Below, one piece after another: positions 53,476 to 61,964 of a stretch of DNA of 64,000 nucleotides (position 1 is its first letter; each line of letters opens with the position of its first letter). The stretch covers positions 234,012-298,011 of the forward strand of contig NZ_MDGM01000003.1 of the NCBI RefSeq assembly GCF_002742285.1. Reading direction: 5' to 3'. This DNA comes from Paramylibacter kogurei. GTDB taxonomy: Bacteria; Pseudomonadota; Alphaproteobacteria; Rhodobacterales; Rhodobacteraceae. The notes under the pieces are model-generated. The model searched no databases and was not told the origin of the DNA. It saw nothing but the letters and a program-made list of their open reading frames with translations. A program made the position numbers and the translations under genes.

Positions 53476-54804
53476 TTAGTTACCGTTTTTCAAGACGGAC
53501 AAACCTTTTAGAACATCCAATGCATAGGCCAGTTGATAATCCTGATCGCGCAGCTTGGCCGTTTCGATTTGCGCGTTGCGCTCTTCTTCCAATTGTTTGC
53601 GCTCATCGTCGGTCAGGCTGTCATTTTCCAGCGACCCACGCAGGTCTGCCTCAAATCGTTGTGCTTGTGAATCTTCTTCCAGCACATCATCCAGCGGTGG
53701 GCGTTGTTCAACCAAAATATCGGGTGCAACACCCAACGATTGGATGGATCGCCCAGATGGCGTGTAATACCGCGCCGTTGTCAAACGGATTGCGCCATCG
53801 CCTTGAAGTGGCATGATGGTTTGAACCGAACCTTTACCAAAACTGGTGGTGCCAATCACGATTGCGCGGTGATGATCTTGCAATGCACCGGCCACAATTT
53901 CAGATGCAGATGCAGAACCGCCGTTGATCAAAACCACGATGGGTTTATCTTGCGCCAAATCGCCTTCGGTTGCGTTGAACCGTTCGCTATCATTGCTGTC
54001 GCGCCCACGTGTTGAAACGATTTCACCTTTGTTTAAAAACGCGTCTGAAACCAAGATCGCTTGTTTCAATAACCCACCAGGGTTATTGCGCAAATCCACG
54101 ACGAACCCGTTTACATTGCCAATTCCGCCCAACTCGCTCACTTGATTTGTCAGGCTATCTTCTAGGTTTTCATATGTTTGATCGGTGAATGATGACACGC
54201 GCAAAATGACGGTTTCACCTTCGGTGCGTGCGCGCACGGCTTTGATTTTGATAATGTCGCGAACAATTGACACATCAAATGGTTCTTCTACACCTTCGCG
54301 TGCGATGGTGATGACAATTTCTGATCCAACTGGCCCGCGCATTTTTTCAACGGATTCATCCAGCGATAAACCCATCGTGCTGTCGCCATCGACCTTGGTG
54401 ATAAAATCGCCCGCTTCGATGCCGGCATTTGCAGCTGGTGTATCGTCAATCGGTGAAACAACTTTGATAAAGCCGTTTTCTTGTGTCACCTCGATGCCAA
54501 GGCCTCCAAATTCGCCGCGCGTTTGTACCTGCATGGAATCAAAATCGCTTGGCGGCATATAGCTACTGTGCGGGTCAAGGGATGTAAGCATTCCATTGAT
54601 CGCGCTTTCGATCAATTTGCCCTCATCAACCTCTTCAACATATGCCGAACGGATACGCTCAAAGATATCTCCGAACAAATCCAATTGTTCATAGGTCGAT
54701 TTCACCTTTGCCGTTTCTTGTGCAATCAACGGGCCGGTAAATTGCGATGTCATTACAACCCCCGCAAGCGTGCCACCCAAAGCTGCCATAAACAATTTGT
54801 TCAT
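53476..54804 (-). CDS. ctpA: S41-family C-terminal processing peptidase
   Basis: 442 residues from ATG 54804, which starts the signal-anchor MNKLFMAALGGTLAGVVMTS; the open frame extends into envC. PDZ domain at about residues 80-160 (GEFGGLGIEVTQENGFIKVV), then the S41 protease core with VDLRNNPGGLLKQAILVSDA, catalytic serine in GGSASASEIVAGALQDH and lysine in GTTSFGKGSVQTIMPL. A periplasmic protease that trims or degrades envelope proteins. Together with envC just upstream it acts in cell-wall maintenance. Confidence 0.95.
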   Translation of the reverse strand: MNKLFMAALGGTLAGVVMTSQFTGPLIAQETAKVKSTYEQLDLFGDIFERIRSAYVEEVDEGKLIESAINGMLTSLDPHSSYMPPSDFDSMQVQTRGEFGGLGIEVTQENGFIKVVSPIDDTPAANAGIEAGDFITKVDGDSTMGLSLDESVEKMRGPVGSEIVITIAREGVEEPFDVSIVRDIIKIKAVRARTEGETVILRVSSFTDQTYENLEDSLTNQVSELGGIGNVNGFVVDLRNNPGGLLKQAILVSDAFLNKGEIVSTRGRDSNDSERFNATEGDLAQDKPIVVLINGGSASASEIVAGALQDHHRAIVIGTTSFGKGSVQTIMPLQGDGAIRLTTARYYTPSGRSIQSLGVAPDILVEQRPPLDDVLEEDSQAQRFEADLRGSLENDSLTDDERKQLEEERNAQIETAKLRDQDYQLAYALDVLKGLSVLKNGN

Positions 54805-54812
54805 CAGATATC

Positions 54813-55952
54813 CTAATTCTGTTCCAATCCGAACCAATCCAAAGGATTCGTCGGGTTTCCGTTTTCTCGTACTTCTATATAGAGCGTTTCTTGCCCCAGA
54901 GTACCACTCCCTTGTGATGCGTCGACCAGAAAATCGCCAAGTTTCGCTTCTTTTCCACCCAAAAGCCCCACAGGATCGCCTTTTTCAACCACTTCGCCAA
55001 CCGCGCCATACGCTTGGCTCATGCCTGCCAATACAATAAGATAACCTGCATCGGGTTCAAGAATAATAACATTTGCGTAATCAAGGAATGGCCCAGCGTA
55101 TCGAATTGTTGCTGAAACAGGTGCAGAAACCAATGCCAGACTGGATGTTGCCAGCAATATTCCAGGTCGCTTTAACCCGGCCGCATCTGTCTCGTTAAAT
55201 TTACGCAACAAGGTCCCTGTGGTCGGAAACGCCAATTTTCCGCGCAATTCTTCGAATGGAATCGGCTGTTCATCCAATTCATCAAATGGAATTTGCGTTA
55301 ACGCATCTGCGAAAAAATCCAATGTCGCGCTATTGTCAGCCAAAATTTGAATGCGAATGGGGTCTTCGCTAAATCGTTTTGGTAATTCTTCGCGCTGACT
55401 GATTGCTTGGGAAAGTTTCACGCGCGCCTCTTGCACCCCTGCAAGGCTCAGCTGTAAATCTTCTTCTGCGATTTGTTGCATGGAACGAATTTCTTCCAAT
55501 TCGGCCAGTTGCACACGTAAGTTTTCTGCCTCTTGTTGTAATCCTGGTGTCACCTCTGACACCATCATGCCAGATCGTGCTGTCCCAACCGCGCCTTCGG
55601 GATGGATTAATAATAGCGGCGTTGTCGCCCGTTCCAACGTTAACAGCACACCCAAAAGCTGGCTAATCTGATCACGCCGATTTTCAAATTCTAACTTGAT
55701 CACGCGTTCACGAATGGCGGCATTGCGCAATCCATCACGCATGGCCAATAATCCTGCTTCGAATGCACGAATGGTTTGCGTAAGTGCCGCAATGCGATCA
55801 TCAGCGGATTCCGCCGCGATCAGCTTGGCACTTGCATCGCGCAACGATTGCGATGCATCGCGTGCCATTTTGGTTGAACTCGCCGCGCCATATGCGCCTG
55901 ATGCCAAACACATCGCGGCAATCACTCCGATCATGGGGCGCACAGGTTTCAT
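54813..55952 (-). CDS. EnvC-like murein hydrolase activator (degenerate LytM)
   Basis: 379 residues. Signal peptide near VIAAMCLASGAYGAA, a long coiled coil (residues ~25-220), and a C-terminal M23/LytM domain (YAGPFLDYANVIILEPDAGY, then GAVGEVVEKGDPVGLLGG). The catalytic HxH of active M23 peptidases is replaced (LIVLAGMSQ), so it should activate an amidase rather than cut peptidoglycan itself, as for EnvC in E. coli. It overlaps gpmI by four bases and precedes ctpA by 8 bp. Confidence 0.88.
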   Translation of the reverse strand: MKPVRPMIGVIAAMCLASGAYGAASSTKMARDASQSLRDASAKLIAAESADDRIAALTQTIRAFEAGLLAMRDGLRNAAIRERVIKLEFENRRDQISQLLGVLLTLERATTPLLLIHPEGAVGTARSGMMVSEVTPGLQQEAENLRVQLAELEEIRSMQQIAEEDLQLSLAGVQEARVKLSQAISQREELPKRFSEDPIRIQILADNSATLDFFADALTQIPFDELDEQPIPFEELRGKLAFPTTGTLLRKFNETDAAGLKRPGILLATSSLALVSAPVSATIRYAGPFLDYANVIILEPDAGYLIVLAGMSQAYGAVGEVVEKGDPVGLLGGKEAKLGDFLVDASQGSGTLGQETLYIEVRENGNPTNPLDWFGLEQN

Positions 55953-57475
55953 TGAATAATCAAACTTTCGCCTGTCATCTCTGCGGGTTGTTCCAAACCC
56001 ATCAATACCAACAGGCTGGGTGCAAGATCCGCCAATCGCCCGCCATTGCGCAACATCGCCCCTTTGGGGCCACCCACCAATGCCACGGGCACGGGGTTGG
56101 TTGTATGTGCGGTGTGCGGTCCACCCGTTTTGGGATCAATCATGGTTTCACAATTGCCATGATCGGCGCATAAAATCATCGCACCACCCTGCGCATCCAG
56201 CGCCATCATCACGGCCGCCAACCCACGATCAACCGATTCACATGCGGCAATACCGGCATCTAAATCACCCGTATGTCCAACCATATCGGGATTGGCATAA
56301 TTTACGACGATCAAATCATAACCGCCCTGTGTGATAGCCTCGATCAAATGTTCGGTGACTTCGCCCGATGACATTTCAGGTTGCAAATCATATGTGGCCA
56401 CTTTGGGGCTCGGCGCTAAATATCGATGCTCTTCCAGTGCGGGTGTCTCTACCCCACCGTTCAGGAAAAACGTCACATGCGGGTATTTCTCAGTCTCGGC
56501 AATGCGAAACTGTTTGCGCCCATGTTTTGAAACCCATTCGCCCAACGTGTTCTTAATATCCTCATTTGGAAATACCGCATCCATATAAGCATTATGCGCA
56601 TCTGAATATTCACCAAACCCGCTGATAATCTCAAGCGATGGCCGCGCTCCAGTATCAAACGCCTCAAAGGCTGGATCACCGATCGCCGCCATAATTTCAC
56701 GCGCACGATCGGCGCGAAAATTCAAACACAAGATACCATCGCCATCACGCATCCCCGCATAATCGCCCAACACGGTTGGCGGGATAAATTCATCCGTCAC
56801 GCCATTGGCGTAGGCCGCTTCAATCACCGCACGCGCATTATCCCCGCGTGTGCCATCCCCATGCACCATCACGCCAAAGGCCTGCGCCACACGCTCCCAG
56901 CGATTATCACGATCCATCGCGAAATACCGCCCAGATATGCTCGCGATTTCAACCCTATCGCCAAGCTCACGCTCCAAATGTTCCAAATATCCAATCGCCG
57001 ACTTTGGCGCCACATCGCGCCCGTCGCCAAACAGGTGCAACTTTACGTCTAAACCCGCCGCAACCGCGGCCTTGGTCGTTGCGATCATATGATCCACATG
57101 GCTATGCACGCCACCATCGGATAGCACGCCACATAAATGCGCAACACCGCCGCTGTTCTTGACCGCCTCAATAAACCGCGTGATCCCGGGCAGGCTGTCA
57201 AACTCCCCCCGCTCAATCGCGCCTTCAATCTTGCGCAGATCCATTTCCACAACACGCCCAGCGCCAATGTTCATATGGCCCACTTCGGAATTGCCCATCT
57301 GCCCTTTGGGCAAACCAACATCCGTGCCATAAGTGATCAATGTCGATGATGGGTAATCGGCCATGATCCGATCAAACGTTGGGGTTTTCGCCAGCGCCAC
57401 GGCATTGCCAGTGGTTACATCGCTCAATCCCCAGCCATCGAGGATACACAGAATAACAGGTTTGGGGGTCGTCAT
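55949..57475 (-). CDS. gpmI: 2,3-bisphosphoglycerate-independent phosphoglycerate mutase
   Basis: 508 residues. Metal and catalytic motifs: VILCILDGWGLSD, catalytic serine in PKGQMGNSEVGHMNIGAGRV, HLCGVLSDGGVHSHVDHM, CLNFRADRAREI, NYANPDMVGHTGD and CADHGNCETMID. It interconverts 3- and 2-phosphoglycerate in glycolysis using manganese. The stop overlaps the envC start by four bases, a conserved pairing in Alphaproteobacteria. Confidence 0.97.
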   Translation of the reverse strand: MTTPKPVILCILDGWGLSDVTTGNAVALAKTPTFDRIMADYPSSTLITYGTDVGLPKGQMGNSEVGHMNIGAGRVVEMDLRKIEGAIERGEFDSLPGITRFIEAVKNSGGVAHLCGVLSDGGVHSHVDHMIATTKAAVAAGLDVKLHLFGDGRDVAPKSAIGYLEHLERELGDRVEIASISGRYFAMDRDNRWERVAQAFGVMVHGDGTRGDNARAVIEAAYANGVTDEFIPPTVLGDYAGMRDGDGILCLNFRADRAREIMAAIGDPAFEAFDTGARPSLEIISGFGEYSDAHNAYMDAVFPNEDIKNTLGEWVSKHGRKQFRIAETEKYPHVTFFLNGGVETPALEEHRYLAPSPKVATYDLQPEMSSGEVTEHLIEAITQGGYDLIVVNYANPDMVGHTGDLDAGIAACESVDRGLAAVMMALDAQGGAMILCADHGNCETMIDPKTGGPHTAHTTNPVPVALVGGPKGAMLRNGGRLADLAPSLLVLMGLEQPAEMTGESLIIQ

Positions 57476-57532
57476 GGATAATGTCCTTTGCTTATCAGCG
57501 TTTTACTGTGCAAAGGCCGCGTAATCAACCGT

Positions 57533-57823
57533 TCAACGTGTTAAGATGTCGCTCACCTTTAACGCGCGCGTGTTTGAGCCATCCACCTTTAACTTGCCCT
57601 TCATCACGGCCATCATTGGGTTTTGGCTCCCATCCAAAATCGCGGCAAAAACTTCGGGTGCGGCACTCAATGTCACATCGGCGTCTGCATCACCCAATGT
57701 GGCCCCGTCTTCGGTCAAGATTATGGTGGCAAGATCGGTAAAAACCAATTTTGCACTGCCGCGAATGTTCCCGCGTGCTTTGCTATCCAACAGGGCGACG
57801 ATGTCTTCTATGGTATGTGTCAT
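57533..57823 (-). CDS. SCP2 sterol-binding domain protein
   Basis: 96 residues: a single SCP2 domain with KLVFTDLATIILTEDGATLG, DADVTLSAAPEVFAAILDGS, QNPMMAVMKGKLKVDGS. These small cytoplasmic proteins bind lipids in a hydrophobic tunnel; their bacterial role is unclear. It lies between rlmH and gpmI in the same direction with gaps of 69 and 57 bp. Confidence 0.9.
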   Translation of the reverse strand: MTHTIEDIVALLDSKARGNIRGSAKLVFTDLATIILTEDGATLGDADADVTLSAAPEVFAAILDGSQNPMMAVMKGKLKVDGSNTRALKVSDILTR

Positions 57824-57892
57824 GTAATTCTTTCCAAAGTTTTTAATCCGCTAACTCAAATGACCCAACCAAACAATTCTTTCGTGACGACA

Positions 57893-58360
57893 TTAAACGC
57901 GGTGATAGGGGCTGTTATTTAAAATGCTGGCCGCGCGGTATAACTGTTCTGCAATCATTACGCGTACCAACATATGTGGCCAAACCATTTTGCCAAAACT
58001 GATGCTGAAATCCGCTTCTTTGCGCAGATCGGGTGCAATGCCATCTGCGCCCCCAATAACAATGGCAATATCACCACGCCCTTGGTCGCGATAATTGGCC
58101 AGTTGATCTGCAAAATCGGGGCTGGAAATCACCTTGCCGCGCTCATCCAGCGTGATCAAAACCGCACCTTTGGGAATGGCACGGCGCAACAGCGTGGCTT
58201 CCTCAGCCATGCCGCTTTTCTTGGCTTCCATTTCATGCACAACAACAGGGCCAAGGCCTATGCCCCGTCCCGCTTTGTTAAATCTATCAAGATAGTCGTC
58301 GATCAATATGCGTTCGGGCCCATTTCGCAATCGGCCAATCACGCATAGTTGCACGCGCAT
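57893..58360 (-). CDS. rlmH: 23S rRNA (pseudouridine1915-N3)-methyltransferase
   Basis: 155 residues, the family's length. SPOUT-class features: VLITLDERGKVISSPDFADQ, AIVIGGADGIAPDLRKEADF and the C-terminal WPHMLVRVMIAEQLYRAASI forming the knot. It methylates pseudouridine 1915 in helix 69 of the large ribosomal subunit. It starts directly at the rsfS stop, the usual order in many bacteria. Confidence 0.97.
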   Translation of the reverse strand: MRVQLCVIGRLRNGPERILIDDYLDRFNKAGRGIGLGPVVVHEMEAKKSGMAEEATLLRRAIPKGAVLITLDERGKVISSPDFADQLANYRDQGRGDIAIVIGGADGIAPDLRKEADFSISFGKMVWPHMLVRVMIAEQLYRAASILNNSPYHRV

Positions 58361-58774
58361 TTATGCGTCCGCTGGTTCGGCTTCGTCAGGCAACCACATC
58401 TTTTCGATCTGGTAAAATTCGCGCACTTCTGGACGGAACACATGAACGATAATATCGCCCGCATCCACCAAAACCCAGTCGCCCGTGCCTTTGCCTTCCA
58501 GCTTTGCGATGATCCCTGTGGTTTCTTTGATCCGCTGCAATAACTTTTCAGAAATTGCGGCCACTTGGCGTGATGAACGGCCAGATGCCACAACCATATG
58601 ATCCGCCATGGAAGATTTTCCAGACAGGTCGATGGGAATGATATCCTCTGCTTTGTCATCTTGAAGTGAATTCAAAACCAAATCGAGCAAAGACATGCTC
58701 GGGATGTTTGTCGCATTTGCAGCCTCTGCTGCATCAACAGTTCTAGCCAGAACCGTATCCTCCGTATAACGCAC
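58361..58774 (-). CDS. rsfS: Ribosomal silencing factor
   Basis: 137 residues from a GTG; an internal ATG at 58696 (SLLDLVLNSLQDDKAEDI next) is an alternative that gives the usual ~110 residue length. Conserved RsfS blocks: DKAEDIIPIDLSGKSSMADH, MVVASGRSSRQVAAISEKLL, and DWVLVDAGDIIVHVFRPEVR with REFYQIEKMW. It binds ribosomal protein uL14 and blocks subunit joining in starvation. Rightmost gene of the housekeeping run; beyond it the accessory region begins. Confidence 0.95.
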   Translation of the reverse strand: MRYTEDTVLARTVDAAEAANATNIPSMSLLDLVLNSLQDDKAEDIIPIDLSGKSSMADHMVVASGRSSRQVAAISEKLLQRIKETTGIIAKLEGKGTGDWVLVDAGDIIVHVFRPEVREFYQIEKMWLPDEAEPADA

Positions 58775-58973
58775 CGATCCTTGGTGCTAAGGTATCTCCA
58801 AACTAACAGAGCAACGATCTATCGACAAGGCGAAACACACGGACGTGATCCAGCCCCATCCATAAGGTTATTTCTCCAAATGTTAAAAATATCCGCGCCG
58901 CAGGCAAAATCCATTTGAAGGTGACGAGATTAAGGAAACAAAGTAGATCTGATAGTCTTCTTAGAGCCTAAAC

Positions 58974-59807
58974 CTACGTGGCACCCAGCCGCTTCGCAAT
59001 CTCTCGCAAATCATCCGTAATCGCAAATTTTTCTAGATTTCTTTCATCTGGTGGCCAGTCCATCCAAGCCTTGGTTGAATCGCGAAATGCGCTCAATGCG
59101 CGATCATAAAAAGCGTCAAATTGGCTCTCTGGCAACATCCGACGAATGTCATCGCGAAGCGTGCCAAAGACTTGTCTTGGGCCATGTTGACCGTCCACAG
59201 AAACCCTTTGGACCAACAAATCGGCCATGGGTGCAATCAAGCCGTATTTGTTAAAAAGGGCGTTGATGCTACTACGCGTGTGCACTTCGTGACCCAGATC
59301 CCATACGTTCATAAGACGGCTGTATAGGGGAAGCCATTTTTTATCACGCATGGCCAAACAAAGAACTGCACTTTCGCCAAGGGCAACGCCGCCTTCATTT
59401 TCCCAAATCCCTGGTTTGTTACCCCAAGTATCAGTGTTTTTTTGAGAGATATTTTCAATGATGCTGACCCATCTTTCAACAACATCCCATCCTGCGTCCA
59501 ACGAACCAACATGTAGCCAAAACCAACCAGGTTGAAATGCACTTAGCAATTGTTTCTGTTCAACTTCAGATGCCGTAGGCTCGATCGCCAGAATGTTCCA
59601 ATCTTGCAAAGGCAAACCATTTGATTTGATATCATCGATGATCACCGCGTGCTGAAAGATCAGATTTGCGTATTCGACGGAACACTTAGAAAGACTTTGT
59701 TCAAAAATATCAACAACCGCATTTGCTTGTTCTATGCTCTGAACCGATGGTGCCGAAATGCAAAAATAAGGAAAACCAGAGCGCTCGCTAACTTCAACTG
59801 TTGTCAT
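58974..59807 (-). CDS. Protein of unknown function (277 residues)
   Basis: ATG 59807 is chosen because GGAG lies seven bases upstream; a GTG 12 bp earlier is in frame. The protein is soluble, tryptophan-rich in the middle (FQPGWFWLHVGSLDAGWDVV, RWVSIIENI), with GIWENEGGVALGESAVLCLA and a C-terminal helical part (DDIRRMLPESQFDAFYDRAL, then STKAWMDWPPDERNLEKFAI). No catalytic motif, signal or membrane segment is evident and I recognise no family. It stands alone between rsfS and a tRNA-like remnant, with 199 bp of featureless spacer on its left, so it may be the last chromosomal gene or already part of the mobile region. Confidence 0.75.
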   Translation of the reverse strand: MTTVEVSERSGFPYFCISAPSVQSIEQANAVVDIFEQSLSKCSVEYANLIFQHAVIIDDIKSNGLPLQDWNILAIEPTASEVEQKQLLSAFQPGWFWLHVGSLDAGWDVVERWVSIIENISQKNTDTWGNKPGIWENEGGVALGESAVLCLAMRDKKWLPLYSRLMNVWDLGHEVHTRSSINALFNKYGLIAPMADLLVQRVSVDGQHGPRQVFGTLRDDIRRMLPESQFDAFYDRALSAFRDSTKAWMDWPPDERNLEKFAITDDLREIAKRLGAT

Positions 59808-59951
59808 GAACATCTCCACAAATAGTTACGCTTAAAAACAACAATCAGTTTTACAAAACAAATATATTATACACCAACAAACCATATCAAAAACCACAGA
59901 AACGTGGGTTTTTTGAATATATGTTTGTGGGTTTTTGTGAATACAGACACT

Positions 59952-59968
59952 TGGTGCCCAGGAGAGGA
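59952..59968 (-). other. tRNA 3'-end fragment, candidate attachment-site scar
   Basis: TGGTGCCCAGGAGAGGA is the reverse complement of a tRNA 3' end (TCCTCTCCTGGGCACCA: T-stem, acceptor stem, discriminator A, encoded CCA), of the type seen in tRNA-Leu genes. The match to a proper T-loop breaks after about 17 bases and no complete tRNA can be folded. The orientation predicts that the intact tRNA, on the minus strand, lies at the far right end of an element that extends out of the window. Confidence 0.5.
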
Positions 59969-59985
59969 GCTCGATGGTACAACAT

Positions 59986-60019
59986 AGTCCCTATGTTTCA
60001 AAGGGACTTTAAAGTCCCT
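59986..60019. promoter_or_regulatory. Three-part complementary repeat (alternative hairpins)
   Basis: AGTCCCT (59986-59992), AGGGACT (60002-60008) and AGTCCCT (60013-60019): the middle copy can pair with either neighbour. The last two form a perfect 18-bp palindrome (60002-60019). This lies downstream of fic and next to the tRNA remnant. It may be a bidirectional terminator or part of the recombination site. Confidence 0.45.
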
Positions 60020-60091
60020 AATTTGATTTTGTGTAACTAATTGTGGTACTATCAACTGTGAGACTTCTTGAGGCTTTTGAAAATTAGTACT

Positions 60092-61231
60092 TTAGGTTCG
60101 TACAATCTCCATTAGCGGTTCAAATGCATACATTGCGGCTCTCCTTCCTGACGCTGGAATGATTTCTATTAAGAGTCCTCTATCTACAAGTGAGCGAGTA
60201 AATTTGGCGGCAGTTGCTTTCGGAATACCACTTTGCCTTGTGAATCTATTGTTTCTAAAGATTGGCTGACTGAAAATGAAGTCTTGAGCTACTGTCGCCC
60301 ATTGTGAAGCTAGTACCTCACGAAATTCATCCTTCATTTCTTCATATAGCTGACTAATTGCGCTTGCTGTTTGGAGGTTTCTATTCGCCTGCTCGCAAAT
60401 CGCTTCTAACATAAAGACACACCAGCCCGTCCAATCGCCTTCCGTAGATACGGCTCGCATTCTTTCAATGTATTCTTCTTTTTGCTCTTCAAGATAGGCG
60501 CTGATGTAAAAATGCGGTTGGCTTATTACACCCTTTTCCCAGAGGCTAAGTGTTATTAGCAGTCGCCCGATGCGCCCATTGCCATCATTGAAAGGGTGGA
60601 GTGCCTCGAACTCTACGTGTGCGATAGCGGATATTAGCAGTGGTAGAAAATCGTCACTATTCATAAAGGTCACTAATTTTTCGATTGAGGGGGCTAACTG
60701 TTCGGGAGAAATCGGTACAAATAATACTTTACGTGTTCGATCATCGCCTATGTAGTTTTGATCTTTTTTGTAAAGCCCAGGGGATTTTGCCGCCCCACGA
60801 CCAAAGCTTAATAGGGTTCGGTGCGCTTGTTTGATAAGTGATTCTGAAAGTGGTTGCCCATCATTCATCGCTTTTTGCGCGGCCTTAATTGCGGCACCAA
60901 AAAGAGCGACTTCGAAGGCCTCGTAGCGTGTCTCTGAACCTAATGGTTCGTCTACCTCGTCATGGTCAGCTTCGTACCTCATCACCTCGTCCAATGTGGA
61001 TATGGTGCCCTCCATCCTAGATGATACTAGCGCTTCTTGACTGCGTAATGGCGCAAGCAAAAACTCACTATTATGCAAACTTTTAAGCATTTGGTCATAA
61101 CGTGCGAGGGCATCTGTGGCCTTTGCTACTGGTTCGATTAACTTGGAGTAATCAAGCTCTGTCGGCGGAAACTTATTGTAATGGTATTTTACGGCGTCTG
61201 TGAAATCGTATTCTGCAATAGGTCTGCGCAT
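60092..61231 (-). CDS. Fic-family protein (class II, SoFic-like)
   Basis: 379 residues from ATG 61231, which has AAAGAGG seven bases upstream; a longer frame to 61297 would cross the repeat array. N-terminal Fic_N region carries the inhibitory helix motif SSRMEG ([S/T]xxxE[G/N]), then the Fic core HPFNDGNGRIGR with catalytic histidine. The C-terminal ~70 residues (FSQPIFRNNRFTRQSGIPKA, then TAAKFTRSLVDRGLLIEI) form a winged helix. Fic enzymes AMPylate hydroxyl groups of target proteins; class II enzymes self-inhibit through the N-terminal helix. The winged helix and the repeat array upstream suggest DNA binding and autoregulation. Base composition is more AT-rich than the core genes. Confidence 0.9.
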   Translation of the reverse strand: MRRPIAEYDFTDAVKYHYNKFPPTELDYSKLIEPVAKATDALARYDQMLKSLHNSEFLLAPLRSQEALVSSRMEGTISTLDEVMRYEADHDEVDEPLGSETRYEAFEVALFGAAIKAAQKAMNDGQPLSESLIKQAHRTLLSFGRGAAKSPGLYKKDQNYIGDDRTRKVLFVPISPEQLAPSIEKLVTFMNSDDFLPLLISAIAHVEFEALHPFNDGNGRIGRLLITLSLWEKGVISQPHFYISAYLEEQKEEYIERMRAVSTEGDWTGWCVFMLEAICEQANRNLQTASAISQLYEEMKDEFREVLASQWATVAQDFIFSQPIFRNNRFTRQSGIPKATAAKFTRSLVDRGLLIEIIPASGRRAAMYAFEPLMEIVRT

Positions 61232-61245
61232 TTGGGCCTCTTTAG

Positions 61246-61420
61246 TTTGTGTCTTCAATTCTAAGCGATTTGATTCACAAAGTTGATTGAGTTGCATATA
61301 TACACGTCAAATCGACTTGTGTCTCTAAAAATGTTAAAATAGATACACAAAAACTCTTGTGTCTCCAAAAGGGCCATCAAAGGGTGTTGGGTCTCCAAAG
61401 AATCCAATAAACATACACAA
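61246..61420. repeat. Array of TTGTGTCT / ATACACAA half-sites with 70-bp period
   Basis: TTGTGTCT occurs at 61247, 61317 and 61357, and TTGGGTCT at 61387; the spacings are 70, 40 and 30 bp, all multiples of ten. ATTCACAA (61273) and ATACACAA (61343, 61413) recur exactly 70 bp apart, each 26 bp after a TTGTGTCT-type start, giving three inverted modules. Another close pair, ACACAA (61345-61350) and TTGTGT (61357-61362), forms a compact palindrome. The stretch 61232-61613 holds no gene I can support. The array lies directly upstream of fic and may be its operator; iteron-like function is another option. Confidence 0.65.
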
Positions 61421-61613
61421 AGTCGCAATTTAGGTGTTTTCTACTAGATGAGTACTAAATGTGGTGTGTGGTGCCTTGGCCTAAAAAGGCATCTAACAAT
61501 GATTGAAAATCCACGGCTAAAACGGCAATGCTCTTCAGCATGGTTCGCATTAAAATCAGCTTGGCTATGTCTTTGTCGTCTCGTTCGTGTGTATTTTTAG
61601 CACCTTCTATGGG

Positions 61614-61790
61614 TTAATCATTTTGCCAACCAATAAATATGCCTGCAAGCTTTGATACTTCGTCTGACGCCATGTCTGCGACGTTCTCAAACTCACAACC
61701 AATAGCAGTGTAAAATTCGCCAATTGTTATATTGTGGTCACGAATTAACTTGGCGACATCCAATAGTATGCGCTCATTGTTTTCTGTCAT
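61614..61790 (-). CDS. Small protein (58 residues), unrecognised
   Basis: ATG at 61790 preceded by AAGGAG six bases upstream, a near-ideal ribosome site; stop TAA at 61614-61616. The product begins MTENNERILLDVAKLI, has an acidic middle (CEFENVADMASDEVSKLAG) and ends GWQND. It looks soluble and helical; the first half (LLDVAKLIRDHNITIGEFYT) recalls a short helix-turn-helix but is too small to be sure. It is divergent from the gene at 61965 across a dyad (61888-61918). The pair, with very similar ribosome sites, may be a small regulatory or toxin-antitoxin-like unit, which is speculation. Confidence 0.65.
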   Translation of the reverse strand: MTENNERILLDVAKLIRDHNITIGEFYTAIGCEFENVADMASDEVSKLAGIFIGWQND

Positions 61791-61887
61791 GTTATTCTCC
61801 TTATTTGGACTATTTTATCAAACAGCTCATAAACGTGAGACTGTCCCACGCTGTAAATTATTCTTCTAGCCATGTTGAGCCACACGG

Positions 61888-61918
61888 AATTGTAAGTATG
61901 CCGTATACTTGTACAATT
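61888..61918. promoter_or_regulatory. Dyad between two divergent small genes
   Basis: AATTGTAAGTAT (61888-61899) and ATACTTGTACAATT (61905-61918) are inverted arms differing by a two-base insertion. The dyad lies in the shared promoter region of the genes at 61614-61790 and 61965-62384, in the right place for an operator controlling both. Confidence 0.5.
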
Positions 61919-61964
61919 GACCTAAAAAGAGTCAAACTACTACAGTCCACATAAGGAGAATACA

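Noticed and set aside
58339..58659. 106-codon frame on the same strand as rsfS
   Set aside because: It is a +1 frame shadow; the rsfS frame carries the conserved motifs.
59940..60020. Complete tRNA-Leu gene
   Set aside because: Only the last ~17 bases match; the T-loop is broken and no anticodon, D or variable arm can be folded upstream.
59867..60055. 62-codon minus-strand frame across the tRNA scar
   Set aside because: It overlaps the tRNA-like fragment and the palindrome and has no ribosome site.
61246..61420. CRISPR array
   Set aside because: The repeated units are only 7-9 bp half-sites inside dissimilar sequence; there are no uniform repeats of 23-37 bp with spacers and no cas genes.
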